From NCBI GenBank assembly GCA_963995505.1, contig OZ023190.1, forward strand, positions 16,982,092 to 17,046,091: 64,000 bases of DNA. Reading direction: 5' to 3'. The DNA is from Hypericum androsaemum (lineage: Eukaryota; Streptophyta; Magnoliopsida; Malpighiales; Hypericaceae). The notes beneath the pieces are model-generated. The model had not been told where the DNA came from. It worked only from the letters and a program-made list of their open reading frames with translations, and searched no databases. Shown here piece by piece: positions 1 to 16,052 of this stretch (positions within the stretch are counted from its first letter, which is position 1; each line of letters begins with the position of its first letter). Made by a program: the position numbers and the translations under genes.

Positions 1-1913
1 CTCCCAGCCGCCTCCCCGGGTTTGGTCTTGGACTGAGGTTGTGGAGAATGTGCTTTGGATTGCTTCCGCTGTTTTCGTTGTGTATTATGGTGATCGGCAC
101 GCCAACTTGATCTATCTGTTGTGGCACGACGGGCGGATAAGAAGGTACGCTAGTTTGATGCGTGCGTGCTCTTTTTTTGTGGAGAATCAAGTTAATGTGC
201 TCTAATCTGTTGAAATTTTGCGTTTAATATAACTGGTTCGATTGTCGAGGATAGGAGGGCAGATATTTCTATTTGCTGATTTACATTCTGCATTCCGTCT
301 TTCTGTGTCAATGGACTAAAGTTTGCAAATTTTGGTTGAGCAAATAATAAGCTTTTACTTGGAAGCTTGACAAGTTTGGGAGTATGTTTCTCTGATTTCA
401 AATGTTCCCTTGTGATGTTCTTGAGTAGTGTGACTACTGTTTTCTTGTACGAGATTGCGAGGACCTTCTAGGTTTAATAGAAGTTGGTCATATGCAGCTT
501 AAATCTATACAGGATAGGTGTTGAGTTTGCCTAATATTTGAAGATGGATATAAGGAAGCTAGGATTTGGTAGTGGCAAAGAATTCAATGCTTTTTTGCTT
601 AGATTGATGAGGCAGAAAGAAATATAGTGTTGATGTTTTCCGGATGAGTTTTGTTCTAAAATTTGCTCTTACAAGTAGTTGGAAAGGAAGTAAGATATGG
701 AATTGCCTTGTTTGAGGTGCTGCCTGTAGATGTCATAGGAGTAGTTCTGCCATTTGGTTCCAAAGAAACCATTATTTTATGTGCTTGTGTATCGCATGCA
801 CAAAGCAGGGCTGTTAGCAGCTCTTTGATGTCTATATCCCGGCAGCTGTTTCAAGTCGTTTTTCATCTTAAAGAACCACATATTGCCGGAGGAAGTGGTG
901 AAGAGACAGGAAGACGATTTTACATCCTTTCTTGGTTCTGCATAATAAATAAGCGTTTGTTCCTTGAAACTCAGCGGAGGAATACATAACTGTTTTGAAA
1001 AAGTTTTTTTAATCGACGATGGCCATTTAACTTCAGCATGTCACTCATATAGTTCAATCTTTATCACATCCAGTTTTCCATTATCATGGTTTCGCCTGAA
1101 TCAGACACATGTGCCCATTAAATTAGTATGAATACTTTTTCGGATGAAAACTTTTAAGGTTGAATGATGTTCATTATGAGAAAATCATGGAACTTCATGG
1201 TCTATGCGACGTGGCTTGCAGATAGTGATAGCCCCTTCATATCTCCTTAATTGTAGAAATTCAGCCGGTGCTCACATCACTTGTCTCTGGCTTATGTTAT
1301 TGTCTCGAGTCCTAGTCGAACTCTTTGTCTGATCTATCTTGCAGTCCCTCTTAACCATTTGTATTTCTGTGTGCATGGCTTATCATCTCGTGATCATGCT
1401 CATGCCAACTATTTTGACCACTTGCATTGCCCTGTCACAGATTGCCATTATACCTCGGAATGATGGGTGTTGGACTCAATGTTATCATATTTGTATATAC
1501 AACTATGTTTTCTTGGAGCATCCGGAGATTCGATGAGAAATGGGAACTGTCTAGTATATCGGCTTTGCCATTTGTCACACTCCTGGGGCTCGTTTCATTT
1601 TGCTTGTAAGGCACCATCTAATCACATTTTGATTGCCCGTTCATTGGTGTTCTTCAGCTGACAAAGGACTAATCCTCGTAGGTTTTCGTATGCATTGTGG
1701 CCAATATGGAGCTTCCTGACGCTACCTCTTCTTGTAAGTTGTCAATGCCTTTGGTATATCTTCATTCGCATGGACTAGCTATATTTCTATCATGGTCATA
1801 GGATAACACCTTCCTTTGTGCAGTTCACACTTTTCATGGCCTGCATGGTCATCTTCCCGCACATCATGATCGTGACATTCAGGACGCCAAGTGACGCTTT
1901 CCGTATAGATTGA
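1..1913 (+). CDS. TMEM128-like four-helix membrane protein, 3' part
   Basis: This is a plant homologue of transmembrane protein 128; its molecular role is not established. The 5' end lies outside the window. Exons by reading frame: ..-144, 1441-1605, 1682-1733 and 1824-1913, with a TGA stop at 1911-1913. All introns are GT-AG and the phases join without a break. The visible protein begins in a proline-rich stretch. It continues with hydrophobic segments around WIASAVFVVYYGD, MMGVGLNVIIFVYTTMF, ALPFVTLLGLVSFCLFSYALW and the last exon (FTLFMACMVIFPHIM), and ends in a short tail FRTPSDAFRID. The YYGDR, RRLPLYLGM and FSWSIRR motifs between the helices are what I recognise from the family. Intron 1 is long (1296 bp) and I see no coding sequence in it. 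Identification rests on remembered family pattern. Confidence 0.8.
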
Positions 1914-3058
1914 ACTTCTGGTTTTACAACCAAGCAGAATACTGATACAGCCTAGATCTATATCGCCTCGGCGGGCTTCTCGTCTCTAATTCCGTCCCGA
2001 GCGGTGCTAACCACAGAAGCTGCTTGTCTTGGTCATTTATTCTTTGACATATATGCCATCTTTAGCTTGACAAAGATCGGTTATACATCCGAACATTGTC
2101 CGTAGCTATGATAAACGGAATCAACGACTGAGGATGAGATTCTAGTGAATGATTGATGAGGTGTAGTTAGCGTCTGCCTCAGTTTTCCTTGTGATTATGG
2201 GATGTGTGAGTTTGTGAATTAGAATACAGTGGGATTGGAAGAAAACGAAAGGAACCTGGGCAAGTTTTTACCTTTTGGTTGATTACACCGGGCCGACTAA
2301 TTCAGATTCGATCTCGGTAGGACATTTGAAGAGTCAACAAGAGAGGCTGTTTCTTAGCACTAGGAAATTGGAAACATCCTTGTCACAGCAAACGGCGCGT
2401 ATCAATAGTTTTGGGTTGGAGGCCACATAGAACATAAATTTGTGTGTCAAGAGCCAGAGATCATACTTGAAACGATATCAATTCTTGATCAACCTTATTA
2501 TACTCGTTTCATCACATCAATTACATGTCAAGTGACAATGACCAATTGCAGATTTAAGTTCAAGTAAATCATTAAGTTACAATTTGAAACTGCATAAAGG
2601 TTAATTTACCAACAAAAAAACTGCATAAAGGTTAATTTGCTCTCACGTAATTATGGTCTTTCTGATCTATATTTTTGTCCGAGAAAATCTCCGACCCGTT
2701 GATTGATTGTTGGTAGATCATGCAAGAGTTGATACTTACTGCAAATCTGATCTTAGACCTCTAAATAATTACTTTTTTTAGATAACTTATGTTAATCCTA
2801 CAACTATTACTTTTTTTTATGGAAATCATTGATGCTTTTTACAACGGCGGCAGTCCAGATTTGTCCGATGTTATACTCACTTCCGGGATCAACACCCAAG
2901 TGACAACTGACAAATGATTGCTTAGTTAAACATGATAACCAATCAATATTATCAACTTATGATTATCAACATTATAAAAAAATGTAAAAAATGAATATTA
3001 TCAACTTATGATACTGACACGCATCTTTATAAAATGGTACTTTCCTGTGAGACTATCA
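1914..3058. other. Intergenic: 3' UTR then AT-rich spacer
   Basis: The first few hundred bases are probably the 3' UTR of the TMEM128-like gene. The rest is AT-rich with no coding pattern on either strand. A short direct repeat of a 17-mer (ctgcataaaggttaatt) occurs at about 2590 and 2621. Confidence 0.5.
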
Positions 3059-3067
3059 TTTTTCAAA

Positions 3068-3350
3068 GGGCAAATTACCTTCAGGTCACTGGTTTATAAT
3101 TTTATTACTCGAGGTCCCTAGCTTTTGAAAATAGTGTACGAAGTTCCTGCTTTTTAAGAAAATATTGGTCTAAGATCTCTAGTCACCATATCGATCTTCT
3201 TAAAAATCTCCGGAGAAAATTTCCTATCTGGTGAGTAGGGACCTCAGACCAATATTTTCTTAAAAAGTAGGGACCTCATACACTATTTCAGAAAGCTAGG
3301 AACCTGCGAGTAATAAAATTATAAACCAAGGACCTGAGGGTAATTTATCC
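3068..3350. mobile_element. Foldback MITE, Mutator-like (9-bp TSD)
   Basis: A 283-bp element that is almost all inverted repeat. The left arm, starting GGGCAAATTACC, matches the reverse complement of the right end (GGATAAATTACC) and stays paired for roughly 120 bases, through the shared stretch tttataattttattactcg and aagaaaatattggtct. It is flanked by near-identical 9-mers, TTTTTCAAA (3059-3067) and TTTTCCAAA (3351-3359), as expected of Mutator-superfamily insertions. No coding capacity. Confidence 0.8.
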
Positions 3351-3499
3351 TTTTCCAAATGAGAAGAGCAACTAATGAAGCTATGAATACACACCTCAGT
3401 TTCTTATTACCAAGTCAACTTTCAATGATCAATCTTACTTTTTCCGTACTTTTCTTTCCCACGATATGGTAATTATTAATATAACAATGCTTATTGATA

Positions 3500-5265
3500 G
3501 AGGGTGTGTTTGTTGAAATAGATAGGAGGGGTTGAAATAGATAGGAGGGGTAGATAGTAGATTAAGAGTAGAAAGTACAATATATATGTTTAGTAAAATA
3601 GTAGTTTGGGTAGTTATTTCAATCTACTAGTAGATTGTAGATTAGGTAGTTTTTTTTTGGTAAAAAATGCCAACCTTGATTGACAATCGTACGGCCAAGG
3701 AAAATCCAGAAAAAGAGAGAAATTGATTAAAGCGCAGAACAATTGAATTTGGATTTCGTAAGAATGTATTAAGCTCGAGACCTACTAATAAAAATAATCA
3801 ATAGTTTCTGATTAAGTTTGTATATTATTTACAAAAAAATCTTGGGTAAATTACTCATAAACCCATGATGTTTGATGAAATATCAAAAAGAATAAATACA
3901 AAATTAACAAATAATTTTTTTCTCATTCCTAATATTTTTTAAAGTGAATGTTCGTAACTAAAAATAAAATTTTTTCGTATGTATGAAATTACATGATATT
4001 ATTATTTTTATTCTACTTTCAATGAATATGAATCTTTACTAGATAGTTGTATATTATATGTTTGATCAAAAAAATTTGATGTTAATTATATTTTATAAAA
4101 AAATATTTCAAACAAAAAATTTACAAAACTAATATCTCTTAAAAATAAATTTCATAAATATAATAAATAACTAAATTCTTCAATCGTTGAGACGTCAATT
4201 TAACCAAAATAAGAAATATTAAATTATTACTATTTTAATTTAAATAAATAATTTAGCTTATTTTATTTAAGCTTAATTTAAAAATTAATAATAAAATTTA
4301 ACCAAAATATATAATCTACTAATTTGAATCTACTATCTGCTAATTGATTTTACCAAACACATTCTTTACTGTAGATGCATGCATTAAGAGATCAAATTAA
4401 AAATAATTTGATGTAATTACAAGAATTATAATAAATGATAATGCAATATTTTTTTAAGATGTTGTAATAAATATTAATTTATCTACTAAAATAAATGACA
4501 TGGTCTTGTTATTCTTATTATTATTCATATCTCGTACCAAATGTAAGAAATTAATATATTCAATAAGATAATTATTTGTCTTTTATCAAAATATTTATTC
4601 AGAAATATTAATAAGTAATAATTAAATTATTACTATTTTAATTTATATAAATAATTTAGATTATTTTATTTTGGCTTAATTTATAAATTAATAAATAATA
4701 ATTAATTTAACAACAAATATATAATCTACTGAATTGAATCTGCTATCTGCTAGTTGATTTTACCAAACACATTCTTTACTGTAGATGCATGCATTAAGAG
4801 ATCAAATTATTTTTAATTTGATGTAATTATAAGAATTATAATAAATGATAATGCAACATTTTTTTAAGATGTTGTAATAAATATTAATTTATCTACTACA
4901 ATAAATGGCATGGTCTTGTAATTCTTATTATTATTCATATCTCGTACCGAATGTAAGAAATTAATATATTCAATAAGATAATTATTTGTTCTTTAACAAA
5001 ATATTTATTTAGAAATATTAATAAGTAATATATTAAATTATTACTATTTTAATTTATATAAATGATTTAGATTATTTTATTTTTGCTTAATTTATAAATT
5101 AATAATAAATTTAACAAAAATATATATATAATCTACTAAATTGAATCTGCTATCTGCTTGTTGATTTTACCAAAATACATTCTTCAATCTGCTATCTCCT
5201 CATAATCTGCTATCTGCTTTCTGCTATCTACTCCTAATCTGTTTCGCCAAACATGGTCTTTTGTC
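3500..5265. mobile_element. Composite TIR element with internal tandem duplication
   Basis: The left end (GGGTGTGTTTG then ttgaaatagatagga) is matched, inverted, by the right end (CAAACATGGTC preceded by cctaatctgtttcgc). Subterminal 'agtagata / tatctact' motifs occur on both sides. The interior is very AT-rich and non-coding. I could not settle the target-site duplication. Terminal sequence resembles PIF/Harbinger-like MITEs, but that assignment is weak. Confidence 0.5.
4311..5190. repeat. Tandem direct repeat, ~410-bp unit
   Basis: Copy 1 starts at 4311 and copy 2 at 4721. A third, truncated copy starts near 5128. Each starts ataatctact followed by the atctgctatctgct-like motif. The first two carry the marker ccaaacacattctttactg and gatgcatgcattaagag. 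A further partial unit precedes copy 1 from about 4208. Copies 1 and 2 differ by scattered substitutions and small indels. Confidence 0.85.
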
Positions 5266-5679
5266 GGTTTTAAAATGTCACATCTGACTCAAACCTAAAT
5301 TATTATAAAAAAATATTTATTTCCATTATTTAGCAATCAATCGATCAATTGAAGAAAAATATCATGCTTCAACCAATATATAGCGTTATAGTTATCCTGA
5401 TATTTTTGTCTTGTATTTTTATTTTTTCCCATTATTAGAAAGTAGAAACCAATATAAGTATCAACATCACCCTGGAATGAGTGTTGTCAGCCCCCGGCAG
5501 AAACATTCGGACAACGTGGACCGACCCGCACGCTCGATGTCAAATTTGTAATATCATAGATTACATAGGAGCATTTTTTTAAATTTTATATGTAAAAAGC
5601 TTAGCCGACAGATGAGATAGTTGTCGGTTCAAGAACGCAGGGTGTCCCTGCTTTTTCAGGGTAAGAATGGGTAGAGAAA

Positions 5680-5960
5680 ATGTCTCGAGTGTTGTACCGT
5701 TGTTAGTCTCAGTTGCACCAATGTTAGTCACGTGTTGTACGATTGTTAGTCGCGTGTTGTACCATTGTATGACGCAAAATACGAGTGTATGTTGCACGTT
5801 GCACCATTGTATAACGCAGTTGTGCCATTGTTATTCGCATAGTGTATCATTGTTAGTCTCATCTATATCATTATTAATCGTGTGTTGTGCCATTGTTAAT
5901 AGCCAACAATATTATTATTCGTGTGTGTTGTACCACTGTTAATTATCAGCAATACCAATG
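5680..5960. repeat. Degenerate ~22-bp minisatellite
   Basis: About a dozen imperfect copies of a unit near gtgttgtaccattgttagtc. Copies differ by substitutions and 1-3 base indels, so the period drifts between 18 and 24. An open frame through it on each strand is a by-product of the repeat. Confidence 0.7.
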
Positions 5961-6767
5961 ATGTTGGGCTAGGACTCCAACAACATATTGGTCCACAAGG
6001 AAGAATTTAATTAATTTTTTAATTGAAAGAATTTAATTAATTGATGTACGTATGCAAGAAAATTTGTCCCACGTCGTTGCCGATGGTGAAAATCGGTTGA
6101 ACTGTCTATTTAGACGGTCCGATCGCAATTATGGATGACTAATCTATCGCATTTAGTGAATCTATATATTTTAACCGTTAAGATCTAAATGTCAAATAAA
6201 TGTGCCGACACCTTAGCTAATTTAGGATTCAATCGACCCATGGGAATGGTTGTCCTTGATGAGCCACCCTTGGTTGTGAGAGAAACTATGTCCTGTGACT
6301 TAGGCGATGTAGCCTTTCTCGTTATAATAGATCAGGTGATTAACTAATGAGAATCTCTAGGGGCTACATTTACCAAAAAAAATTATAAATCTCAAAAAAC
6401 CAATTTTAAGCGGATCTCAATCTGGATCTAAAATTTCAGTTTTTAGAGAACAATGAATGCCACAAGAAAGAATAGCCAATTGAGTGAAACTTTGTGGAAC
6501 CAACTGATTTGGTGGAATCTAAGAAATACACATATCACTCCTAACTTACAACAAACAACATATTGAAGCCTACTTGCTTCCAGCTCTCCACCGTATGCGA
6601 CCCTTTGCTTGTAACTTTCTTTAAGTCCCTCAGCTTGTAAACTACTTTGAAAACATTGAGGCTGCACAAAGTATACTGCACGAGAATTCTGTAACTGGAT
6701 TGCAGACGATGTGCAACGAAACTGACAAGACTGCTGCAATGGCCGAAAGAACAAAACACACTCTTCA
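5961..6767. other. Spacer and 3' UTR of the kinase gene
   Basis: No coding pattern up to about 6440. The minus-strand open frames at 6443-6874 overlap the last kinase exon only at their upstream end; below 6768 they are probably 3' UTR. Confidence 0.5.
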
Positions 6768-10370
<3,603 letters not shown>

Positions 10371-10793
10371 CTCGCTTCCCTCTTTTTCCCCCTCTTTTAT
10401 TTATTTTATTATATTTCTGTTTTGTTTGCTCTTGGTTTTTTTTTTCAGTTATTATTTTTTCTTTGGTTCCTGGACAACGTTAACGGTGAAATGGAACAAG
10501 TGTGATGTGGTGGTCATTTCCGCGCGCGGTTACTTATAGCGGGATCTTTGGGTTTAGGGGTGCAGAAGAGAGGGAAAGGGATACATCGACTTATTTATCA
10601 GAGGCTATACGGCGTCGTGGCGTATGGGTGTTCGCTCTTTCCGTTGTGCAAAAACGTGTGAGGCTTTGTTTGGCGGATAATTAGAAGTTTGGGCGTTTGT
10701 CTACAGTTTAAATTGTTTGGAATACGCTAATATTAATATTTGTCGAAAGATGTTTAGCAACATTCAATATTTTTTAAATTAATTTAATCTATT
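10371..10793. promoter_or_regulatory. Upstream region of the kinase gene
   Basis: Non-coding. On the minus strand it is purine-rich next to the start. A possible weak TATA (ctataagt, minus strand) lies at about 10533-10540, some 165 bp before the ATG. Confidence 0.35.
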
Positions 10794-10909
10794 GAAGTGG
10801 TTCTAAGATATACTCAAATGTCTATTTCATCATTTTGTAGAATTTTCTTTAAAAAGAAAATTCTACAAAATGATGAAATAGACATTTGAGTATATTTTGG
10901 AACCACTTC
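10794..10909. repeat. Near-perfect inverted repeat, ~57-bp arms
   Basis: The left arm (10794-10850) and right arm (about 10853-10909) are reverse complements with two mismatches that I can count, separated by only a few bases centred near 10851. The arms start gaagtggttct and end aattttcttt. It may be a short foldback MITE or an RNA hairpin. Confidence 0.85.
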
Positions 10910-11349
10910 ATTTTGTGGAATTTTCGGTTTCTCGAGATACTAATCTATGGATTATGCAACTGTCGTCCTGGAAGAAATTTGAATATTGACATTGCGTGGT
11001 CAAGATCATTTGATAAGAAAATGAAATTATTATGAAACGTGAGTTTTGTTGGAAGAAAGTCTTTATCATACTACGTGTGTTACTAAATACTATTTCCTTT
11101 TTTGGTGTAATTGTATAGGAGAATAAGGTGAGGAGAATTAAGTTCCGTCCCCACTTTTCCAAGAGATATTTAGCCAACATGGTTAATTGGAATTGTTTGT
11201 GGTTGTTAATTTGTTTAATCAGGAAAATGTGTATATAATCTTAAAAATCGATACCCATTATATTTTGACAAAAAAATATATGTTATTCTCCGCCTATCGC
11301 CAATTTGTATTTTTAATTTAAAAATAATAAATCTCTAATTTTGACCCAT

Positions 11350-11658
11350 TGCGAAAGACTACATCATTCTGCCACTTCCATAGTCACCGGCAACAATAAT
11401 AAAGACAGTCGCCTAAAGAGGGCCTTCGATATTTTGACCAGCTGCTACGATGTTCGCCTGGATCCAAGCTTTGAAGTCCATCTTGTCTAGGAAGTCAAGT
11501 CGTCCAACGGTACTAGCACGTCCCACAACTCCCTCGAGATCTTGCAATCACAAAAGAAGTGCATTAGAGACTCCTCCCCAGAGAGACATCTTGAGTATGC
11601 ACTCTAGCTAGTCGGATGTCTCCATAACTGTTCTACATTCGTCATTAAGTTACCATGT
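11350..11658 (-). pseudogene. LINE (non-LTR retrotransposon) remnant, zf-RVT region
   Basis: Read on the minus strand, this gives a decayed reverse-transcriptase zinc-binding domain: LMTNVEQLWRHPTS, then SGEESLMHFFCDCKISRELW, then further down WKWQNDVVFRNG. Stops and at least one frame shift interrupt it. The spacing of C, H and W residues matches the zf-RVT domain found after the RT of plant LINEs. No other part of a LINE is visible nearby. Confidence 0.65.
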
Positions 11659-11806
11659 AAAAAAAATCAAGTAAAGATGTATAAAACTTGCAAGAACCAA
11701 ACGCTAGACCAAGGTAACTACTCCCTGTCGCATGTAGCCAATAAAGCTCCAATTATATAATTATAATGAGATTCTTAAGAAGATACATGCGATGGGATAT
11801 CATAAC

Positions 11807-12656
11807 GATAATTTTAAAAAAATGACCCGGAGAGTGATCTGATCTGATTTTTGGGTCCTGATCTGACCAGTTGGACCGGTTAGATTGCTGGTCAGATTGG
11901 AATATTTTTATGTAAACAATACTACTTTATGTACGTATCTACTCATTCCCTCAGCCCAAGAATATTTAAAAAAATCAAATAAAATAGCCCACAAAAGTTT
12001 AACTACTGCAGCCCAACCCAAAAAATACTCAGCCCACAACCTAGAAAAGCTAAACAATTCAAAATCCAACCAAAAAAGCAACTCACTCTACAGCCCACAT
12101 AAGCTAAGCTAACTCACAACCCTACAACAAACAAAAAGAAAGCAACTTCCTCTACCACAGCTCTTGGTCTCTAACTCTATAACTTGTCCTTTAAAGTGAT
12201 GAGCGTAAGGTCGGGTGGTTCAGTCAGTGTTGGTTTGGGCGTTCCGTCCGTCTCCATGGCTTCCTGTTGGTGGCCGGGAGTTGGTCGGAGGGCATCAGTA
12301 GCTGGTTCAGATGGGGAGGGTATAGCCTGAGACGAGATCTTGTGAAGTTCGTGAGGGAGCTTTTTTTTCTTCCCACCCATACACTCATCTAACTTACCTG
12401 ATTTCCCATTGGGAACTTGTTGTATTGTGTTTTGGAATTGGGCAATCTGAAATTGGAAAATTTTGGGCAAATAGTTTTGGATTTTTCTAAGCCAGTGCAA
12501 TTTTATTAACCAGAATTTTTCGGGTCAAAAATCTGTCTGAACTGTCCAGTCCGACCTAATTTCGAATGGTTCGCAAGCTTACCAAACTAAGCCATAAAAT
12601 CGGAACATTATCTCGTCGGATTCGTGTCAGATGAGACCGTATTTTTTAAAACTATC
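11807..12656. mobile_element. hAT-like non-autonomous element (8-bp TSD)
   Basis: Ends GATAATTTTAAAAAAATGACC and GACCGTATTTTTTAAAACTATC are imperfect inverted repeats. Flanking 8-mers ATCATAAC (11799-11806) and ATCGTAAC (12657-12664) differ at one base. Subterminal 'gacc/ggtc' motifs repeat near both ends. Its termini resemble those of the element at 42449-42898. An unrecognised 107-codon minus-strand open frame (12177-12500) lies inside. Confidence 0.65.
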
Positions 12657-12878
12657 ATCGTAACTACGTCAAAAGTAAAACAAAGGAAAAGAACGGATGC
12701 GTGCGAAAAGCAGGTGACTACGAAGCCTGTCGGACGACCAGTCGTCCACCGGGCAATGAATCATTTAGTAGGCATAGAGCTTCTTTTCCGCCCGTCATTT
12801 CGCTCACTTCCTAGTTCCTCTGGCGCGTCTATGTGATGCTGAGGCCGCAGACGTTAAAGAAGCTAGCTTTGAGGCCCT

Positions 12879-14949
12879 ATGGCCTCCACTCCTTCTTCAA
12901 CCCTCAGGTTTACTCCTAAAACCCTAAACCATAAACCCGACCGGTTACTTTACTCGCCGATTGGGTTTGTTGCGTGGTTTACTAACCAGTTTTTTTTTAA
13001 CGCAGAGGGAGATGCACACCCGGAACAAGAAGGCGATGGAGCATATAGCCAAAGGGTGGGCCGCTCTACACGAGGTGGACCGGGTGAGCGATTACGCCGA
13101 GCTCAACGATCACCGACTTATCCCCTACCTCAGGGTACCCTTTTTTTTACCTAGTTGACCGTTACCCCCTACCCTTTTAGTTAATTGTGCAAATTTTATA
13201 GAAATGTGGTGCGAAAGTTTGATCGAAGTTGGTCAGCGAGTGAAAATATTCTCGATGTTTGTTTGAACCCGGAAAGCGGGATGCTTTCGGTTTAGCTGAT
13301 TGTGGGATCTTTGGTGTTTTGCATCAGACGGCGAAGGAGAACTTTGAGTTGGCTCTGGAGGCCGACAATACTAATACGCACGCCAGGTATTGGCTGTCCA
13401 AGTTGCACATGAAGTACAATGTTCCCGGAAAATGTCTAGCTGTGTAAGTGCATGATCCTTCCCAGTAATGTTATCTTCAAGTTTTCATGTTGAGTCTGAT
13501 GGTTTTCTTTCTTTGTTTATGGTTTAGAGGAGCCGCTTTACTAGTAGAAGCTGCGGATATGGGTGATCCAGATGCGCAATACGAGTTAGGTCGTCGTTTG
13601 AGGATTGAGGTTAGACTCCTTCTCTCTGACGCTGCAGCTACTGATCTTCCTTCCCCCTTCCACCTTGGAGCAGACTTTTAAGTAACTCGAGGCTTTTCTC
13701 TTATTTCTACTCATTCTCCAGCATCTTATTCCCTATATTTTGTTGATAGAATGAGTATGTCCAAGCAGATCAACAAGCTTTCTATTATATCGAGAAGGCT
13801 GTTGACCAGGTAAGTCTATATAGTGGTCACTGATTGGCATTACCCTGTAAATGCTTCCTTTCTTTGTCTTGCTAAATTAAGGAATTTGCCTTTGTACAGC
13901 TGCATCCAGAGGCCCTTTATCTGTTGGGCGCTGTATATTTGACTGGTGAATGTGTGAATAAAGATCTTAGCTCAGCTTTGTGGTGTTTCCATAGGGCATC
14001 TGAGAAGGTAACATAAATTAGTTTAAGTTCGTTGAAGCTTCATATAACAGATTCGCTTTATTAACCGGATGGCTACTACCTGGTTAAAACTAAACCAATA
14101 TAAGATGCTTTCATGAACTGTAATCTGTCGCACATGGTATAGCATACGTGGGCTCTGTTTTAATCCTCCAAGTTTCTAATCCAATCAATGAGATGGAAGA
14201 ATCTTGTTTGGGAAAGATTTACCGCATTTCAAGTGACTGTCCCTCCTCTTCTCTTCACTTGCTATGTATAATCTTGCTGGTGCTCAAGGTTTCTTACTCT
14301 CTGCATTGGTGTGCAGGGGCATGCTGGTGCTGCTATAGCATATGGATCCCTTCTCCTTCGAGGTTGAGCGTTTCTTCTTAACTCTCGCGTCATTGTCTCC
14401 CTAGACATTTATATGCTGTTTTTGCTCTATATCTGGTTATAGGTTGCTCAGGGATTTGGCGGCTTCTGCCTCTTTTAAATCTAAATTCGTTATTCTTGCT
14501 TCGTTACTGAATTGGATAAACTTGCGGCATTCACTTCAAGTCATTACTCACATTGTACATCCTTGGTTTTCCCCTAGGGTAAATTGAAGCAAATGTTGTC
14601 TTGCAGTTGTTTGTCACCATTGATATGCCCCGTGTTTGTCCTTGACATGATCTGTAACTTCTCTCCTCCTTTTCAAACAATTTCTGACCGGTAAATGCAC
14701 ATCTCAGGTGTCGAAGTCCCAGAGTGTCTTACAAAATTATCAAAGAGAAGCACACCAACCAAGAAGGGACGAAAAAGCGAAAGCTCTGTGAAGAATCGCG
14801 TAGAGCGGGCGAAAGAACAATTTGAGATTGCAGCAAAAGCAGAATCTGCATTGGGGCTAAGATGGCTTCTAAGAATAGAGGAGGAAGAGAAACGCCTACT
14901 TTCACAAGAATCAGAACCCAACTTTCTAGAGCCATCTTCTCTGAGCTAA
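12879..14949 (+). CDS. Sel1/TPR-like repeat protein
   Basis: A helical-repeat protein of unknown function, probably a scaffold. Eight exons: 12879-12907, 13008-13134, 13328-13443, 13528-13609, 13750-13809, 13900-14007, 14317-14362 and 14708-14949 (stop at 14947-14949). Phases agree and the product is 269 aa. Sel1-type helix pairs are visible in [52 protein letters not shown] and [27 protein letters not shown], each with the A-x-x-x-L-G spacing. The C-terminus (about the last 75 residues) is highly charged, with KKGRK and EEEEKR, and probably coiled. The first exon (MASTPSSTL plus two bases) is short. Its junction uses the second of two adjacent AGs in exon 2, the only choice that keeps the frame. 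No close named homologue comes to mind. Confidence 0.75.
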
Positions 14950-16052
14950 ATAATGGTTTCAAAGGCGTATTCTTTTGTGATTGGAGAGAGAGTTGGCGGG
15001 TAGACGAATTGTCAAGGGAATATGTAACTTGACGATGAGAAATTCTAATCCAAAAAAGCGACTATTGAACTAATAATGAAGAAAGCTTATTGAGAGTGTT
15101 AATATATCTTTGGCTCAAATAAATGTTAAAATTTGAAGAGTATTCTAATGTTTCAATAAAACGCTGATTTGATTAATCTAGATTCGATAAAGGATTAAAT
15201 TCTCGTAAATTATAATCCATGTGTTTGGTGATTTTTTATTATTGTTGTTAATATAGCAGTATTGGGTTGTGAGATACTACATACGTTGGACTACCAATAG
15301 CAATATGGAGGACCTGTTTAGATTGGTAAAAAGGGACGGTGTTAAGTAATGTATTGATTTAAACGAGATAAAACCTAAACAATTAAAAAAAATTAACTTT
15401 TCTTTAGGGGAAAGTTTATTTTTGTACTTCTAGTCCGTCAAACCTTAGTAGGAAGATAAAGAGTTTGGTGTTCCGTAAGGATTTCAAGTATGACGAGTTT
15501 TTTATGCCAGGTGGTGTGTTTCATGAACGATTGTCGTATGGCTAATCGACGATGACTAGTAGTTATTCATGTTTCATGCAGGCAAATTTGCAGTTTACAA
15601 TTCGAACTGAGGACAAGTTTTTGGAGTTATATAACCCTTGCAGGGTCGTGATCTTTTTTCCTCGTCATATAACGAATAGTTTTATTTAGATAAAATATAG
15701 ACTCAAAATTGAATCAACTGAATATCATTCTTGACTAACTTTTTTTTATTTTCAGCGAGATCGCAATTTTTATAATTAAATTCTTATTTTAAGTCAGAAA
15801 ACTCGACTCCCAATATAAAAAACAATCGGATAACATTGTGGCATATATAAATAAATAACAAAATAATGTTTAAAAATTGAGAGTTGGTGTTGGAGCGGTT
15901 AATCTGAAAAAATAGGCCTCGGTGCGCTTGATAACCATCTCACACGAGACCTAGTCCGTACTCCAAACCTAATAAGATATTTAGAGAAAATCCAAACTTG
16001 GGTGGTTTAGCGAGAGAAGTTAACGGACAGCGAAGAAGTGGGGAAACGGAAG
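14950..16052. other. Intergenic: 3' UTR, AT-rich spacer and Alba 5' region
   Basis: No open frame or recognisable element. The last 60 bases or so before 16053 are GC-richer and are likely the Alba 5' UTR. Confidence 0.4.

Noticed and set aside
663..989. 108-codon open frame inside intron 1 of the TMEM128-like gene
   Set aside because: No domain pattern; the flanking exons join in phase without it.
5667..5942. 91-codon open frame through the 22-bp repeats
   Set aside because: Open only because the degenerate repeat avoids stops; serine, cysteine and valine rich with no family match.
12177..12500. 107-codon minus-strand frame as a gene
   Set aside because: It lies inside a bounded hAT-like element, with no recognised domain or splice structure. 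Kept only as a possible captured piece.
16038..16052. Upstream start for Alba giving MGKRK at the N-terminus
   Set aside because: The codon at 16038 is GTG. The first ATG in frame is at 16053 and matches family N-termini.
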